From: Rhizaria sp. SCN 62-66
Lineage: Eukaryota > Rhizaria, unplaced
Length of the DNA: 64,000 bases
Direction: 5' to 3'
Assembly (NCBI GenBank): GCA_001724265.1
Contig: MEDY01000189.1
Coordinates: forward strand, 1-64,000
Part shown: piece by piece, positions 22,512-34,206 of the stretch
Layout: each line of letters begins with the position of its first letter
How positions within the stretch are numbered: the stretch's first letter is position 1
Notes under the pieces: model-generated
Databases searched by the model: none
What the model was told of the DNA's origin: nothing
What the model saw: only the letters and a program-made list of their open reading frames with translations
Made by a program: the position numbers and the translations under genes

Positions 22512-24295
22512 ATGTCGCAGAACCTGCTCACCGCCGCGTCAGCCTCGACCGCGCGCCTGGCGTCCCGCGCCCGCGCACTGTCCTTCCCGCCCTCGGCCGT
22601 CTCCGCGCTCTCCGCCTCGGTCACCCTTGCCCCGCTCCGCCCCCTTGCCACCGCCACGGCCGCCGCCTTTGCCACTGCCGCCGGCGCGCCCGGCTCCGGC
22701 GCACGCCACTACCCGTCTCTGTCTGCGCGGCCCCCGATCGTGACTGGAAACGTGTATGATGGTTTCGCCAGCGCTGTGGGCAACACTCCGCTCATCCGCC
22801 TCGCTGACGCCTCCGCGCGCACCGGCTGCGAGATCTACGGCAAGGCCGAGTTTATGAACCCTGGAGGCTCCGTCAAGGACCGCGCTGGTACGTCTGGCGT
22901 CTTGTGGCTTCAACAACGCTTGATATTCTTTCATGCTGTGTTTCTGTTTATGACGTTGAGAAAGTCGAAGCGCCGTATAACTTGACTTCTTTGATTCATT
23001 CTTTTGCGAGCGCATCATTACAGTAAGACCGGATGTTAACTCCTATGAATCCACTGTCTTATTTTTCTCAATATGTCGCCGAATATCTCCGCCCCTCTCC
23101 CCAGGCTTGTACCTTGTCGCGGCCGCCGAGGCCCAGGGCATTCTGACCCCCGGCCAGCCCGGCATCATCGTCGAGGGCACTGCGGGCAACACCGGCATTG
23201 GCCTTACGCTCGCCGCCAACGCGCGTGGCTACCGGTACGAACAGCGAGCGACAGATCGTGCTCTGAAACGGAGCTTTGCTGTCAATGTCATCGTGATACC
23301 TTTGCTCACCGTGCTCTCATCTTATTATCCTGTTTGTCGTTACTTTTTTTATTTAAATATTCCCCAGCACGATCATCGTGATCCCGGAGACGCAGTCGCA
23401 GGAAAAGAAAGACACGCTGCGCTTCTGCGGCGCGCAGCTCATCGAGGTCCCCGCCGTGCCCTTCTCCAACCCGGCAAACTACGTGCACATCGCCGCCCGA
23501 CTTGCGCGCGCGCTGCAGACGCACCCCGCGCGGCCGTGCCCAGTGCACTACGCCAACCAGTGGGACAGTGTGGCGAACCGTGCGGCGCATGTCGAGGGCA
23601 CGGGCCCCGAAATCTGGGCGCAGCTCAAGGGCCGCGTCGACGCCTTCAGCTGCGCGATGGGCACCGGCGGCACGCTCGCCGGCACAGCGGCGGCGCTGCG
23701 CGCGCGGAACCCCGACGTGGTGATCGGGCTCACGGACCCGCTGGGCGCTGTGCCGGCGACTTTCTACACGACGGGCAAGGCTGTCGCGGGACAGGGCTCG
23801 TCGGTCGCGGAAGGCATCGGCCAGGGCCGCATCACGGGCAACATGGGCACGCCCTTCCCCGAGGACAACGCGGCCGCTGCCGCGCCGGGCGTGTTCCGCC
23901 CCGACCGCGTGTTCGAGGTGGACGACGCGGCGGCGATCGCGGAGCTCAACGCGCTGACGCTGCACGAAGGCCTCCAGGTCGGCCTCTCCTCGGGCATCAA
24001 CGTCGCGGGCGCGGTGAAGCTCGCGCGCGAGCTGGGCCCTGGCAAGACGCTCGTGACCGTGCTGTGCGACGGCGCGATGCGCTACGCGGGCAAGATGTAC
24101 AACCCGTCGTTCTTGCGCGCTAAGGGGCTCCCCGTGCCGCAGTGGCTCGACACCGAGGCCAAGCCCGACTGCAACAGTAGCGGCACGGGTGCGGCCGCGA
24201 CGGCGCAGGCGCTGCTGCCGTTCGACCTGGGCGAGCTCGTCAAGCAGGCCATTGCGGGGACCGAGCTGAGCCCCAAGCCGCCGGGCGTGGCCTGA
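22512..24295 (+). CDS. Cysteine synthase (O-acetylserine sulfhydrylase-like), probably mitochondrial
   Basis: Three exons: 22512-22887, 23105-23234, 23368-24295, 477 aa, TGA stop; donors GTACGT and GTACGA. This PLP enzyme (fold type II) makes L-cysteine from O-acetylserine and sulfide; related paralogues use other beta-substituted serines. Motifs: [19 protein letters not shown] with the PLP lysine at about K122, [11 protein letters not shown] substrate loop, GTGGTLAGT phosphate-binding loop (about 266) and [14 protein letters not shown]. The first 70 residues are rich in Ala/Ser/Arg with almost no acid, like a mitochondrial transit peptide. The sequence ([31 protein letters not shown]) resembles the eukaryotic subgroup that includes yeast Mcy1 more than plant OASS. 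No CBS-domain extension is present, so cystathionine beta-synthase is unlikely. Confidence 0.93.
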
Positions 24296-24721
24296 GCGCG
24301 CACGCTGCGGTCGGGCTACTGGGAGGCGTGGGGAATGTGCAGTGACTGGAGGCGTGACTATGGACAGCTTGCAGGCTGATAAGTGACGAAGCTATGTGCT
24401 TTGTCTGATGAATTGGCCATATTATGGTACAATGACATGACGAACAGCTTCCTAACAAGTATTCGATTACACAATTGCAACTTATCCACGATGAATTTAC
24501 CTTCGTCAGGAACAATAACACATCAAATATGTATATGTAATATTGTTATAGCAGAACACAACAGATGACAACCTGTGAACAGCTGAATGGAAATTACACA
24601 CATTAACACGGAAAAATACTGAAACATCATCCTCAACAGAAACGCACAAAAACTTCATTCTCCAAGTCGTCTTATATACATTGAAGTCGCGCGATCCTCG
24701 GGCCCTCAAACGAGGTCGCCC
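24296..24721. other. Convergent spacer, nothing recognised
   Basis: 426 nt between the 3' ends of the cysteine synthase and the PqaA-family gene. AT-rich, and no feature was seen. Confidence 0.5.
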
Positions 24722-26582
24722 TTAGACGAGCTCGCCCTTGCAGGCCTCGCCGCCCGCGCAGGGCTGGAAGGGGAACGTGTCGGGCACGACGCCGACGTGG
24801 CTGGTCGCGCGGGACGGCGCCGTGGTCGCGGCGGGCCCGCCGGGTGGCAGCGGGAGTCCGGGAAACTGGAACTCGAGGAAGAAGCCCCGGTAGAGACCCT
24901 CCTGCGCGGGCGCGGGCTCGTTGTGGTGGACCTCCCAGACCTCCAGCCCCGTGGCCTCGTCCGTGACAGGCTCCGCAAGATGGGTAACGTCGGCCTCGAC
25001 CCACACCAGCGGGTTCAGGCACAGGTCGTCGCTGACGGGCACCGCGCACGGCGTCTCGGGCAGCCGGCGGCGCAGCATGCGGAAGTCGCGGCGCAGCGGC
25101 GTCCCGCCCGCCGTCGTCGTCGCGCGCCACAGCGTCACGCGCGAGGGCTTCGCGGACGCGCGCGCGACGAGCGAGCGCGAGCCCTTGCCCGGCAGCAGCG
25201 TCGAGGCGACCGTGGGCGGCAGCATGCGCGCGGTGAGGGCGGTGACGAAGCCGGCGATGCCCGCGAGCATGGTCTTGAGCCCCGTCGCCATGGTGTGCTC
25301 GGCGTTGGGCACCGTGAGCAGGTAGTTGGCGTCACCGCCCAGTCCGTCAAAAAAGTGCGCGGGGTTTGTCATGTCAAAGAACTCGTCGCCCGTCGCAGAG
25401 CAGATGAGCCTGAAACAAAAAGGCGCAACGAAAAGTGTCAATATCGAGAAGGTATGAGTGCGATAAGATATTTAATCATCAAGGTGTTCGACTGAGTAAA
25501 TAAAAATAAATTATTGCACTAATAACACACAAATAAATGTATCAATAGCAGTACATGTCAATAGTAGATCAATTACGCGAATATTTGAAAATCATCCAAA
25601 TGGTTGTTCCGTGACATGTGACGTACTTGGGAACCTGCGCGAGCTCCTCGCGGTAGCTCCAGGGGTCGACAACCGCGGTGAGGCGCTCCATGTCCTTAGA
25701 GCGGAGCAGCTGTGTGACGCCCTCGCGCACGTAGTCCTTGAAGGCGAAGGTCCAGCCGCCGAGCGACTCGTACATCTGCGAGATGCCGCGCTCGAAGTTA
25801 AGCAGGTTGAACACGATGGGGATGATGCCCAGCACGCGGCGCCGCGCGGGCGCCAGCGAGGCGTCGTAGGCGCCCGCAAGCCAGGACGTGGCGCCGCGCT
25901 TGGAAGCGCCCGCGATGACGAACTGGCCGACGCCCTGGCCGTCGAAGAGCGTTGCCGTGAAGGCCGTGACTGTGTCCATGGCGCGGACGGCAGCGCGCGC
26001 CATCGGCAGGTAAACGGCGAACTCCTCGCAGCCCGTGCGGATGTACTCCATCCAGGAGTAGGCCACGAGCGAGTCCTCGCCGCGCTCCTTGCGCTCCTTG
26101 TCCGAGTAGAAGACCGTGGGCTGGTTGGGGACCTGGTACAGCACGGCCGTCACGATTCCCGTCTCGGTGGCGATGCGGCCGGCCATGACGTGCGCCACGT
26201 CGTCGTCGCCATAAGGCACGGCGGTGTTCTTGCCCTCGGCAACGAGCAGCGCGCCCGCGGAGAGGCTGGTGAGCTTGTCGGGGACGATGACGAGCAGGTC
26301 GTGCCACCACACGGAGCGCGAGACGTAGCTGTCGTTGAGCCAGCGCCCGGAGGTCATGTTGAGCACGTGGCCCGTCCAGCCGTCGCCCGCGAGCGTCTGC
26401 CCCGTCGGCGTCCACGAGTACTCGGGGCTGGGCGCGGCCACGAAGCGGTACAGCGCGTCGTTGAGCGCGGCCGAGGCGGGCGCCACCAGGGACGCGGCCA
26501 CGAGGAGCAGCGCCGCAGCCGCCAGCAGCAGCGCCTGGGGGGACATGCGCGTCGCGGCCCGGGGAGAAGCCAGAGCAGGCAT
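24722..26582 (-). CDS. Secreted PhoPQ-activated (PqaA) family alpha/beta hydrolase
   Basis: Two exons: 26582-25627 and 25409-24722, 547 aa, TAA stop, donor GTACGT. The family (PhoPQ-activated pathogenicity-related protein, named from Salmonella PqaA) has an alpha/beta hydrolase fold with poorly known substrates and is also found in amoebae and other protists. A signal peptide follows the first Met cluster (MSPQALLLAAAALLLVAAS at 13-31). The triad can be placed: Ser227 in GASKRG, Asp327 in SATGDEFF (spliced junction), His357 in PNAEHTM. Other family landmarks are WWHDLLVIVPD, YSWMEY, GIIPIVFNLLN and YESLGGWTFAFKDYV. Length is normal for the family. The ATG lies two bases after a strong acceptor (TTTAAATTTTTGTAG). 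Despite the bacterial family name, nothing here implies virulence. Confidence 0.9.
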
Positions 26583-29500
26583 GTCTACAAAAATTTAAAG
26601 GCAGGACAATGTGGATGTTTTCGGTGCATTCGCATGACGGGATAAGGCGGTAGAGGAGACGAAAAAGGGGTACACGAAGGAGAGGGTTAGGAGGGGCTGC
26701 TTGAGATGAAAACCCCGGATGTCGATGTGCAACATAAACGCAACATAAGACACGACTAAAACAAAAATCGAATACTAACCACTCTGTTCCAGCCAATATC
26801 AATATGGTGGGCCAGTTTGATGATGGGAAATATGCTCTGTAGTCAATTCAACAATTGTGATACGTCGTCTGTCTCGCCTGTCGATGTCACACTTGTCACC
26901 ATCAAAACTGATGGGTCGGTCAATACGCACTGCGCGAATACGCGAAGAGATAACAATTGTTAGCTTCACGGGTCAAAACGGGTATATAAGTGAGCATTCC
27001 AGATATGATGTGTTTTATGGTTGTTGGTTTGGGGGTTTGGGGGGATGGGAGGCGTTGAAAAACGCCATAGGGTCGACTTACATTTCAACAAAGCAACCAG
27101 GAACCTGTCTGTAACCGTACTGTGAAAACCGTACTTTAGACTTCTTACTGCTGCAACACACCTACGCGGAGAGCGAGAACCGTTACTATCGCGGGGCGGA
27201 GCTAAGGCTCGGAGCGAGAAAGGAACAGAGAGCGAGAGACCACACTAACTAACTAAACTAAACTTGGGTCAGAGCGAACGGCTTTACATTCAGGCACTTA
27301 TCACCACATCTTCACACTGATTAATACGATAGAGACTAACCAACGATTGCTTAACTACTGCGGGAACAGAAAGGAAGCGGGTCGACTTGCGTTACTCGGA
27401 GGCACACACACTCGCACACAGGGATCAAGCGCGCTACAGATACACTACAGAGGTGGCTTCGGCTTCGGAACTTAACTGGGTCTTTCACACGGGCACTACA
27501 TTACTGCAAACTACCACACTGGCTGGAATTCAGATATACAGGCGACAAGTACAATACAACAACACTGCTGCGGCAACTATGACGCAACACTACGGCTGGC
27601 TACTGATGGAACTGTGACTGAGACTACTAGGGCTACTGGGCGTCGAGCGCGAGGGAGCGGACTGCTGGTTGTGGGGAGAGGAACACTGTGGCTGCTGAGG
27701 ATCAGTGATACGGCTACGGCTACTGAGAGTGAGAGGGATGAACGACTGCGACTACCGGGGAGACATGTGAATGGCCATGATTTGATGTGATATAATGATG
27801 CGAACCAACCGAGAGAGGCACCGAAACGAAGCTAATTACTACTGGGCAACTACTACTGTAACACACTACGGACTCAAGAGGCAACATAAGAACGAGCTAT
27901 AAGAAGCGATGATGGCAGCGGCGGAGGCAAAGACGCGCAAACCGACGAAGGCAAGCAAGAACGGAGCGAGAAGCTGAGAGCAGGCAAGAAACCAGCAACA
28001 ATACACGACTACTTGGGCGCACAGGGCACAGGAACCGAACCGATGGCGAGACAACGGATAACTAACGAGAGAGACAAGAAGGATCTTACACAAGAAGCGA
28101 GCAGCGAGCGAGGCAACGGGACGCAGAAAACAACCAACTAACTAAAACTACTACGTACAACGACAGTAACAGCAAGCGAGGGGGTCTAACCGACGTAACA
28201 CCAGAAAACCAGCAACGAAGACTTACAGCTAACCATGGTAACGTGACACTAACTTGGATTCACACGGATTATTATCAATCATACACAACACACCAGAGGG
28301 ACAACAACACAGGCAGAAGGGATGAGATGGAAACGAGAGCGTCTACTACAACTACAGCTACGGCTTAACTTACTTACATACGACGAAGAAGCGAACTTAC
28401 ACCGGGAACACGCACACAACACCCACATATTTCACGCACACAGAAAGATAACCTGCGGCGGCTGACTTATACTGATAGACTTACGAGCGAACTTCGACGA
28501 GCGGATTGACTTACAGCAACAGACACACACAGAGCGGCAACGAGGGGTACGACTACGGAGACAAACAGCAAACAGCAAGCAAACACGGGACAGCTAGCAC
28601 TCACAGGCAACACGGGCGGCAACAGGACCCGGGGGCGGATCTTACGGACTCACTCTGTTTCGCAGAAAGCAACAGGCACACATACGCAGACACACAGGGA
28701 CAACACAGGGGCAGACGCACCTTCACTAAACCGAGTTCCAAGAATGCAGCGACAGCGACAGCTACACAGGCACAGGAACGCAGGCACAAGGCTAGCAAGC
28801 AGGCGGAGACAACGAATGTACAGGCAGACTGAGAGATACACAGGCAGCGAGGGATAGTGCGAACGAATATAATGGGGCCAACGAGGTGAAACTACGACAG
28901 CATATAAACCAAAGAGCGCAACAACTGAGCAACTGAAGGGTATGTGGGGGAGGGGACACTACAACGGCTAGTAACAGCAACTATCGGATCGAAGGAGAGG
29001 AACACTACTATCGTCATCGTCAATATGGGTCGAATAGAGGGACAGCGGAACACCGAGGGCTGCGGGGAACACCAGAGAGAGAAAGAAAAAAGAAATGGGC
29101 AACAAGACAACACTGCGAAAGCTTTAGTACTATGCTTATTAGGAAACGACATCACTCTTACCATAACGCACAACTAGCAAAAACTACATTTTCCTACACG
29201 AGCGAGTGAGAGAGAACAGCGCGTCTACAGCGGCGGCGGCGGAGCGGGACGGAACCGAAGGGAGCCAAGCTAAACCTAAACGACTAGGGGAGCGGAGAGC
29301 GGAATATGGGGACTACCAGGCAGGCAAGCGAGCAAGCAAGCAAGGACATGGCAACACACGAGAGACACACACACAGAGCGATTGGGACGGAGGGTGCAAC
29401 AACACAGACTAGCTGTGATGAAAACATCAACATACAACACAGTCAGCGGGATCAATCAGGGAAAACACAAGCACAGGCAGAGGCAAACACACCATTAAGC

Positions 29501-31876
29501 ACGTAGGCACATGATACACACACGCAAATAACTAAGTCGGTCAAGAGAGCAAAGGAAACGGTCCATAGTCGGTCGGTCGGCGTCGGCGTCAGTGTTAACA
29601 GTCAATCAGTGATCGTCATCAATCAGTCAAGGCGGAATGCAAGTGAGTGAGTCAGTTGAGTCAGGTCATCATCATCGTAGCAGCAAGTGGAGGGGCGCGC
29701 GCGGGCAGGCCGGCAGCTAGAGAGCAACGGCAGCGGCGGCGGCAGCAGCGCACTTGAGCGAGCGAGTGAGTGAGAGAAAGCGAGAGAGCTAAAAAAAAGC
29801 GAGTGATACAGGAACACGCACGCACAAATGATTGAAAAGGGAGTCAAAGGGGCGAATGGCAAAGGGCCGTCTCGCGCTGGCAGTGGCCGCTGGAAGGGGC
29901 GCTGCTGCTGGCGATGAGGGCGCGCTTTGGCTGTGGCTGTCGTCGGAGAGATAGGTCGAGGCGAGAGCGACTATGATCGCCGCAGTAGCGACCACGTCAG
30001 CATCATCGGGGTTGTTGAAAAACAAGAAACACAACATAGGGATAACGAACACAAAAGAGGGGGGATGCGCTTCACAAACAAAAAAGGACACACACACACA
30101 CACAAGGAGCAAAGAGGAAGGAGCAAGTTAAGTCTCAAAGAGGTACTACACTACTGCTGCAACTGCTAGATCGTCGTTGATGGTGCAAATTCTGTGATTT
30201 GTCATTCCTGTCTTGGGGGCGTCAGGAGGGTGCGAGCTTAGAAACACTTTCCGTTTGGAGGGCTGGCTTTGCCGTGCGTCGTCGAAGGGGGCGGGAACCG
30301 AGCAGTAAACACACTTTCACAGTGAACCGGGGCTGGAGCAGAGCAGAGAGCTGACGGCCTGTGCGTCAGTTTCTGTCTACGGGGCATCAGGCATCCAAAC
30401 AACAAACACACTCAGAGCTTCTCACAAGGGACTACCACGACTTCAACACACACGCGCGTCTTTAGTTCGATATTCCGTATTTCTTGGTCGTTTTCAGATT
30501 CGTCTTTGCGAGGCCGGTAATACGAGAACCACACTGCAACTTGTTGCTTGCTTTCGAAGTACTTCGGTCAATCATTCCTTGATCACGTCATCGTCGTCAC
30601 GGTCGTCTTCTTGGGGACTCGGACTCGAGGGGCAAATCACGAACGGCGGCGTTGCGCGCACATTCAAGGTCTGCAGCAAGAGATAGAGCGAAGGCAAAGA
30701 AGGGAGCGAGAGAGCAAGAGAGGAGGAGCGAAGGCGAGGCGAGGCGCGAGCAGCGGAGCAACAAGGAGGAGGGTGGAACGAAACCGGACAGCAAAGAGGG
30801 CGAAGAGCGAGCGAGAAAAAGGAGAACGGGACACGGGAGGAAGAAGAAAGCAGTGCGATGCAAGATTGAGGGCGGATGAAGAGGGAAACCGGGGCAACGG
30901 CAGCAGCAGCGGGGCGGGCGAAAGGAGCAGAGGTCGGGTCAGGTTCGAGAAGCAGAGGCGAGATTGGGGCCAAAACGCAACAAACGTGGTCAAAAAGGAA
31001 CACCGGCGGCGCGGGGAAGGGGAACGGGGAAGCAAGGGTTAAACACGAGCAAAAGCGCGTTAGTAAGGGGGAACATTGGGGGCAGGAACATTGCGTAATG
31101 CCTTGGGGACAAGCGACGACAGGTCGACACATCTCACACCATCGCTCGAGCGTCATTCGACGGCCATTTCTCACGAAAATGACCATGGAATGCTCTCACG
31201 AAATGCGAAACGTATTAAAACCCATCGAGATTGTCATTAGTGAATCTGTTCCAACAAGAAACAGGCGACAACAGCTATTTGCTGATGATTTTCGATCCGC
31301 CTCGACTCCCCCTCGTCATTCAAACCGCTGGTCGAAAGAAGTCAGGTCGCCGACGACGGTTGGTTGCTCACAGTCACCTTGGCCAACAACAACCACAAAC
31401 GACGAACCAACATAGACGGAAAACTTCGACTAGCTGGGCCGAGAGAGTTGTTGCCTTTTCGGCGTGCAGGAGTCGGGGATAGAGTCCGACAGGAGTGCAT
31501 GGGCGCTGGCAACACGCGTTGGCTATATTTCTTGCATGCTGTCTTGTTTTTGTGCTTTCACCCGAAGTTGATATTAATGCCAGTATGTCTTGCCGTTTCG
31601 CCTCTGCTCTTCAGTCCTGTCCAACCTAACGTAACCTCTGCTTGCTCTACAAATGTCACTCACTAACAAATTATATTCGGTATAGCGTTACAAGCGACCC
31701 TCACTTGCGTATCTGTACGTCCTGACTGCTACCAGTGCTTATCTGACACAGCTGGCCCTCTTCCCGCACCTGCTACCTCATCCGTTGACGTCGTCGCCGC
31801 TGTCGTCCACAGCCCACTCTCCGCCGCAGAAGCAGCGCAACGCCCGCCGTCTCTGTCCCAATCTTTGCCGCGCAGC
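26583..31876. other. 5.3 kb divergent spacer with strong T depletion on the plus strand
   Basis: No convincing gene on either strand. From about 27100 to 31100 the plus strand is very poor in T; I counted 26 T in 28561-28860 (8.7%). The complementary strand is therefore T/C-rich, the bias seen in the sense direction of 3' flanks and leaders elsewhere in the window. On the minus strand, GTACGG donor-like sites near 27119 and 27137 could pair with the acceptor just before the PqaA-family ATG. On the plus strand a GTACGT at 31715 could pair with the acceptor CCGCGCAG at 31875, a 161-nt 5'-UTR intron for the next gene. Open frames such as 30572-31186 (minus) are Ser/Pro/Leu/Cys-rich by composition only. 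Confidence 0.55.
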
Positions 31877-33268
31877 ATGAGTAACCGCAATTCGAAGAAG
31901 AACAAGGGCTCTTCGGCCCGCGCTGTCCAGCAGCAGCAACAGCAACAGCCGCATCAGTTGCTGCCCGACAACGATGACTCCGCGGCCTCCGTGTCCGCGT
32001 CCGTCACGGCCTCGGCCGCTTTCCTCCCCACCCAGGCCCCCGGCGCCGCATCCACAATCCCTCTATCTTCCTCTTCTTCTTCTTCCTCGTCCTCGTCGTA
32101 TGCGCTTGCCGACGCAGCCGACCTCTCGTTCGCCCACTCGCCCGCGGGCGTCGCGCCCCGCAGCCTCCTCTCCGCCTCCGCCTCGACCTCGGCTGCCGGT
32201 GCTAGTGCTGGCGCTGGTGCTGGGCCCTCGACGGCGCCCTCCGCGGCGACAGGCTACCCAGGGCTGTACGCCGCCGCCGCTGCCGCCGACAACGCCGCAG
32301 CAGGGTCGGGCACTGCGACCGCGGAGACGCTCTACCTCGCGCGCCACGCCGCCGGCGCCCAGGGCCACGGCGGCGGCGGCGTGGTGCTGGTGCCCGGCTC
32401 CGCGCTGCCAACTATCACCGCCGCGGGCAGCGCGGCGCCGCTCTATGGCGCCCCCGGCTTCAACGGCGACAGCTTCGGCGGTCACAGCACCCGCCACGGC
32501 AACAGCGGCCTGTACCTGCAGAGCGGCGTCAGCGACTTCGGCGGCGCCGTCTCGCCCTACAACAACGCGGCGCTATTCACGCTCAACGCCAACGCGAGCA
32601 GCGACATTAGCAGCGGCGGCAACAACAACAACAGCAGCGGCAACACCAACTCTAGCAATACCGGCGGCGCGCGGCCCTCGGTGGTCGGCGCCCGCGCCCG
32701 CGCCGGCGTGGCGGGCCACAGCGACAGTCGCAGCGCGACGGCGCACTACGGCGGCGCGGCCTCCTACGGCGGCGGCGACGGCATGACCATGACCGTCACC
32801 CTCAACAGTAACAGCGCCAACGACGGGGAGCTGGGCGGGGACTTCGTGGTGGCGCGGGACGCGATCCTGACGGCGGCGCAGGACGATGCCCAGCGCTTGC
32901 TGCTGCAGCGCGTCAAGGGCCTCTGCGCCGCGCACCTCGTCGCGCTGGCGCTGCTGGTCTACTCGAAACTGTGGCCCGTGTCCCTCTTCTCGTACCTGGG
33001 CTTCCTCTGCGCGGGCGCGTACTGGCAACAGTTCCACCTGCAGCGCGCCAAGGCCGTCGCCATCCTGGGCGCCGTGCTGCTGCTGTCCTGGCTCGGCGTC
33101 GTCACCGCGTGCATCTACTTCCTCGCGTACCCAGTCACGGCGCTGGCCTGGTACGACACCATCGCGCTGTGCGCCGTCGTCGTTGACGCCGTCGTCGTCG
33201 TCCCCGTCGCGCTCTACAACGCATTCTGGCTCCATCGCTCGTACAGCTTCATGCTCATGGCCTTCTGA
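31877..33268 (+). CDS. Four-TM membrane protein with low-complexity N-terminus, unknown function
   Basis: Single exon, 463 aa, TGA stop. I do not recognise the family. The first 340 residues are Ser/Ala/Gly/Asn/Gln-rich and probably disordered and cytosolic, beginning MSNRNSKKNKGSSARAVQ. Then comes an amphipathic stretch (ILTAAQDDAQRLLLQRVKGL) and about four hydrophobic segments: LVALALLVYSKLWPV, LFSYLGFLCAGAYW, VAILGAVLLLSWLGVVTACI and IALCAVVVDAVVVVPVALY. The protein ends SYSFMLMAF soon after. The compact four-helix tail resembles small tetraspan vesicle proteins only in outline. The ATG is one base downstream of an acceptor-like CCGCGCAG; the TTG four codons upstream was rejected as a start. 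Confidence 0.75.
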   Translation: MSNRNSKKNKGSSARAVQQQQQQQPHQLLPDNDDSAASVSASVTASAAFLPTQAPGAASTIPLSSSSSSSSSSSYALADAADLSFAHSPAGVAPRSLLSASASTSAAGASAGAGAGPSTAPSAATGYPGLYAAAAAADNAAAGSGTATAETLYLARHAAGAQGHGGGGVVLVPGSALPTITAAGSAAPLYGAPGFNGDSFGGHSTRHGNSGLYLQSGVSDFGGAVSPYNNAALFTLNANASSDISSGGNNNNSSGNTNSSNTGGARPSVVGARARAGVAGHSDSRSATAHYGGAASYGGGDGMTMTVTLNSNSANDGELGGDFVVARDAILTAAQDDAQRLLLQRVKGLCAAHLVALALLVYSKLWPVSLFSYLGFLCAGAYWQQFHLQRAKAVAILGAVLLLSWLGVVTACIYFLAYPVTALAWYDTIALCAVVVDAVVVVPVALYNAFWLHRSYSFMLMAF

Positions 33269-34206
33269 GACTGAAACAACGTTCAGGTCACGCCGTTGTC
33301 TACAAAAAGCTGTGATAGAGTAGAGTGCATTATTTTGTTTGTTCTATCCCGACTTTGGATGCGTTTTTGTATTGTCTGTATCTGTTGGGTGACAGCTTGT
33401 GAGGCCATCGCGCGGTCTGCGTGCGTCGCTTTGTTTTTGTCCGTGACCGGTGACGAAACATGATAGATTTCCAAGGATTATTTCCGTTGTCTTGCATCAA
33501 TCAATACGTGGTCGTCAATTTGTGAGTTTTCTCAGTCTGCGAGATGATTATTTTGTTGTCTTGATTGGATTTTTCAATCACGCTGTTTTATTTTTTATCT
33601 TCAGATGAGCAGAAGACTTCAGTAGTTACTGCCTTTGGCCTCTTAATGTGTCGTCTGTCTGTCTGCTTATTTCTCCTCCGACTTCTCGCAAGTTCCTATT
33701 CTCGTTTTTTGTGGGCCACACAACTTCTGCATCGTGCATTTGTCCAAACGTGCTCTATTTGCTCTTTTTGTTTTCACTCCGTTGTCCTGTTGTATTGTTT
33801 AATTTTTAAAATCCCGTGATTCGGTTACCACACTTTTTTTTCTATCACTGATGTGCGTGATGCGATAAGCTTATGCATCCATATACACACTTGTATTTCA
33901 TCTCCCACCAACAAAGTTGATTACATGTACGTACGTAAATAGGATTGTTGAAATGAAGCTTTGTTGGAATTGTTATTAAACTCGCATATCCGTATGTATT
34001 TATCGTGAGCTCGCACTCGGCCGTGTGGTCTCTGAGCGAGCAGCACGCAGCGTTGGCACACAGAAAGCGCAAATGTTACGAGGGAGCGAGCAATTAAATA
34101 ATAACTACTATTATTATGAGTAAGATGTGAATATAAACAAAGATTGAGTCAAACAGACTGACGAGAGCACTCAGCCTCGGCGTCAGCGTCAGCGTCCGCC
34201 TCGGCC
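33269..34206. other. Convergent spacer, T-rich, no gene seen
   Basis: About 940 nt between the 3' ends of the four-TM gene and the PtdSer synthase gene. The first 600 nt are T-rich on the plus strand. No RNA gene or repeat recognised. Confidence 0.5.

Noticed and set aside
30572-31186. Minus-strand 204-codon frame in the T-depleted tract
   Set aside because: Ser/Pro/Leu/Cys content is what any T/C-rich strand would give; no motif or plausible start context.
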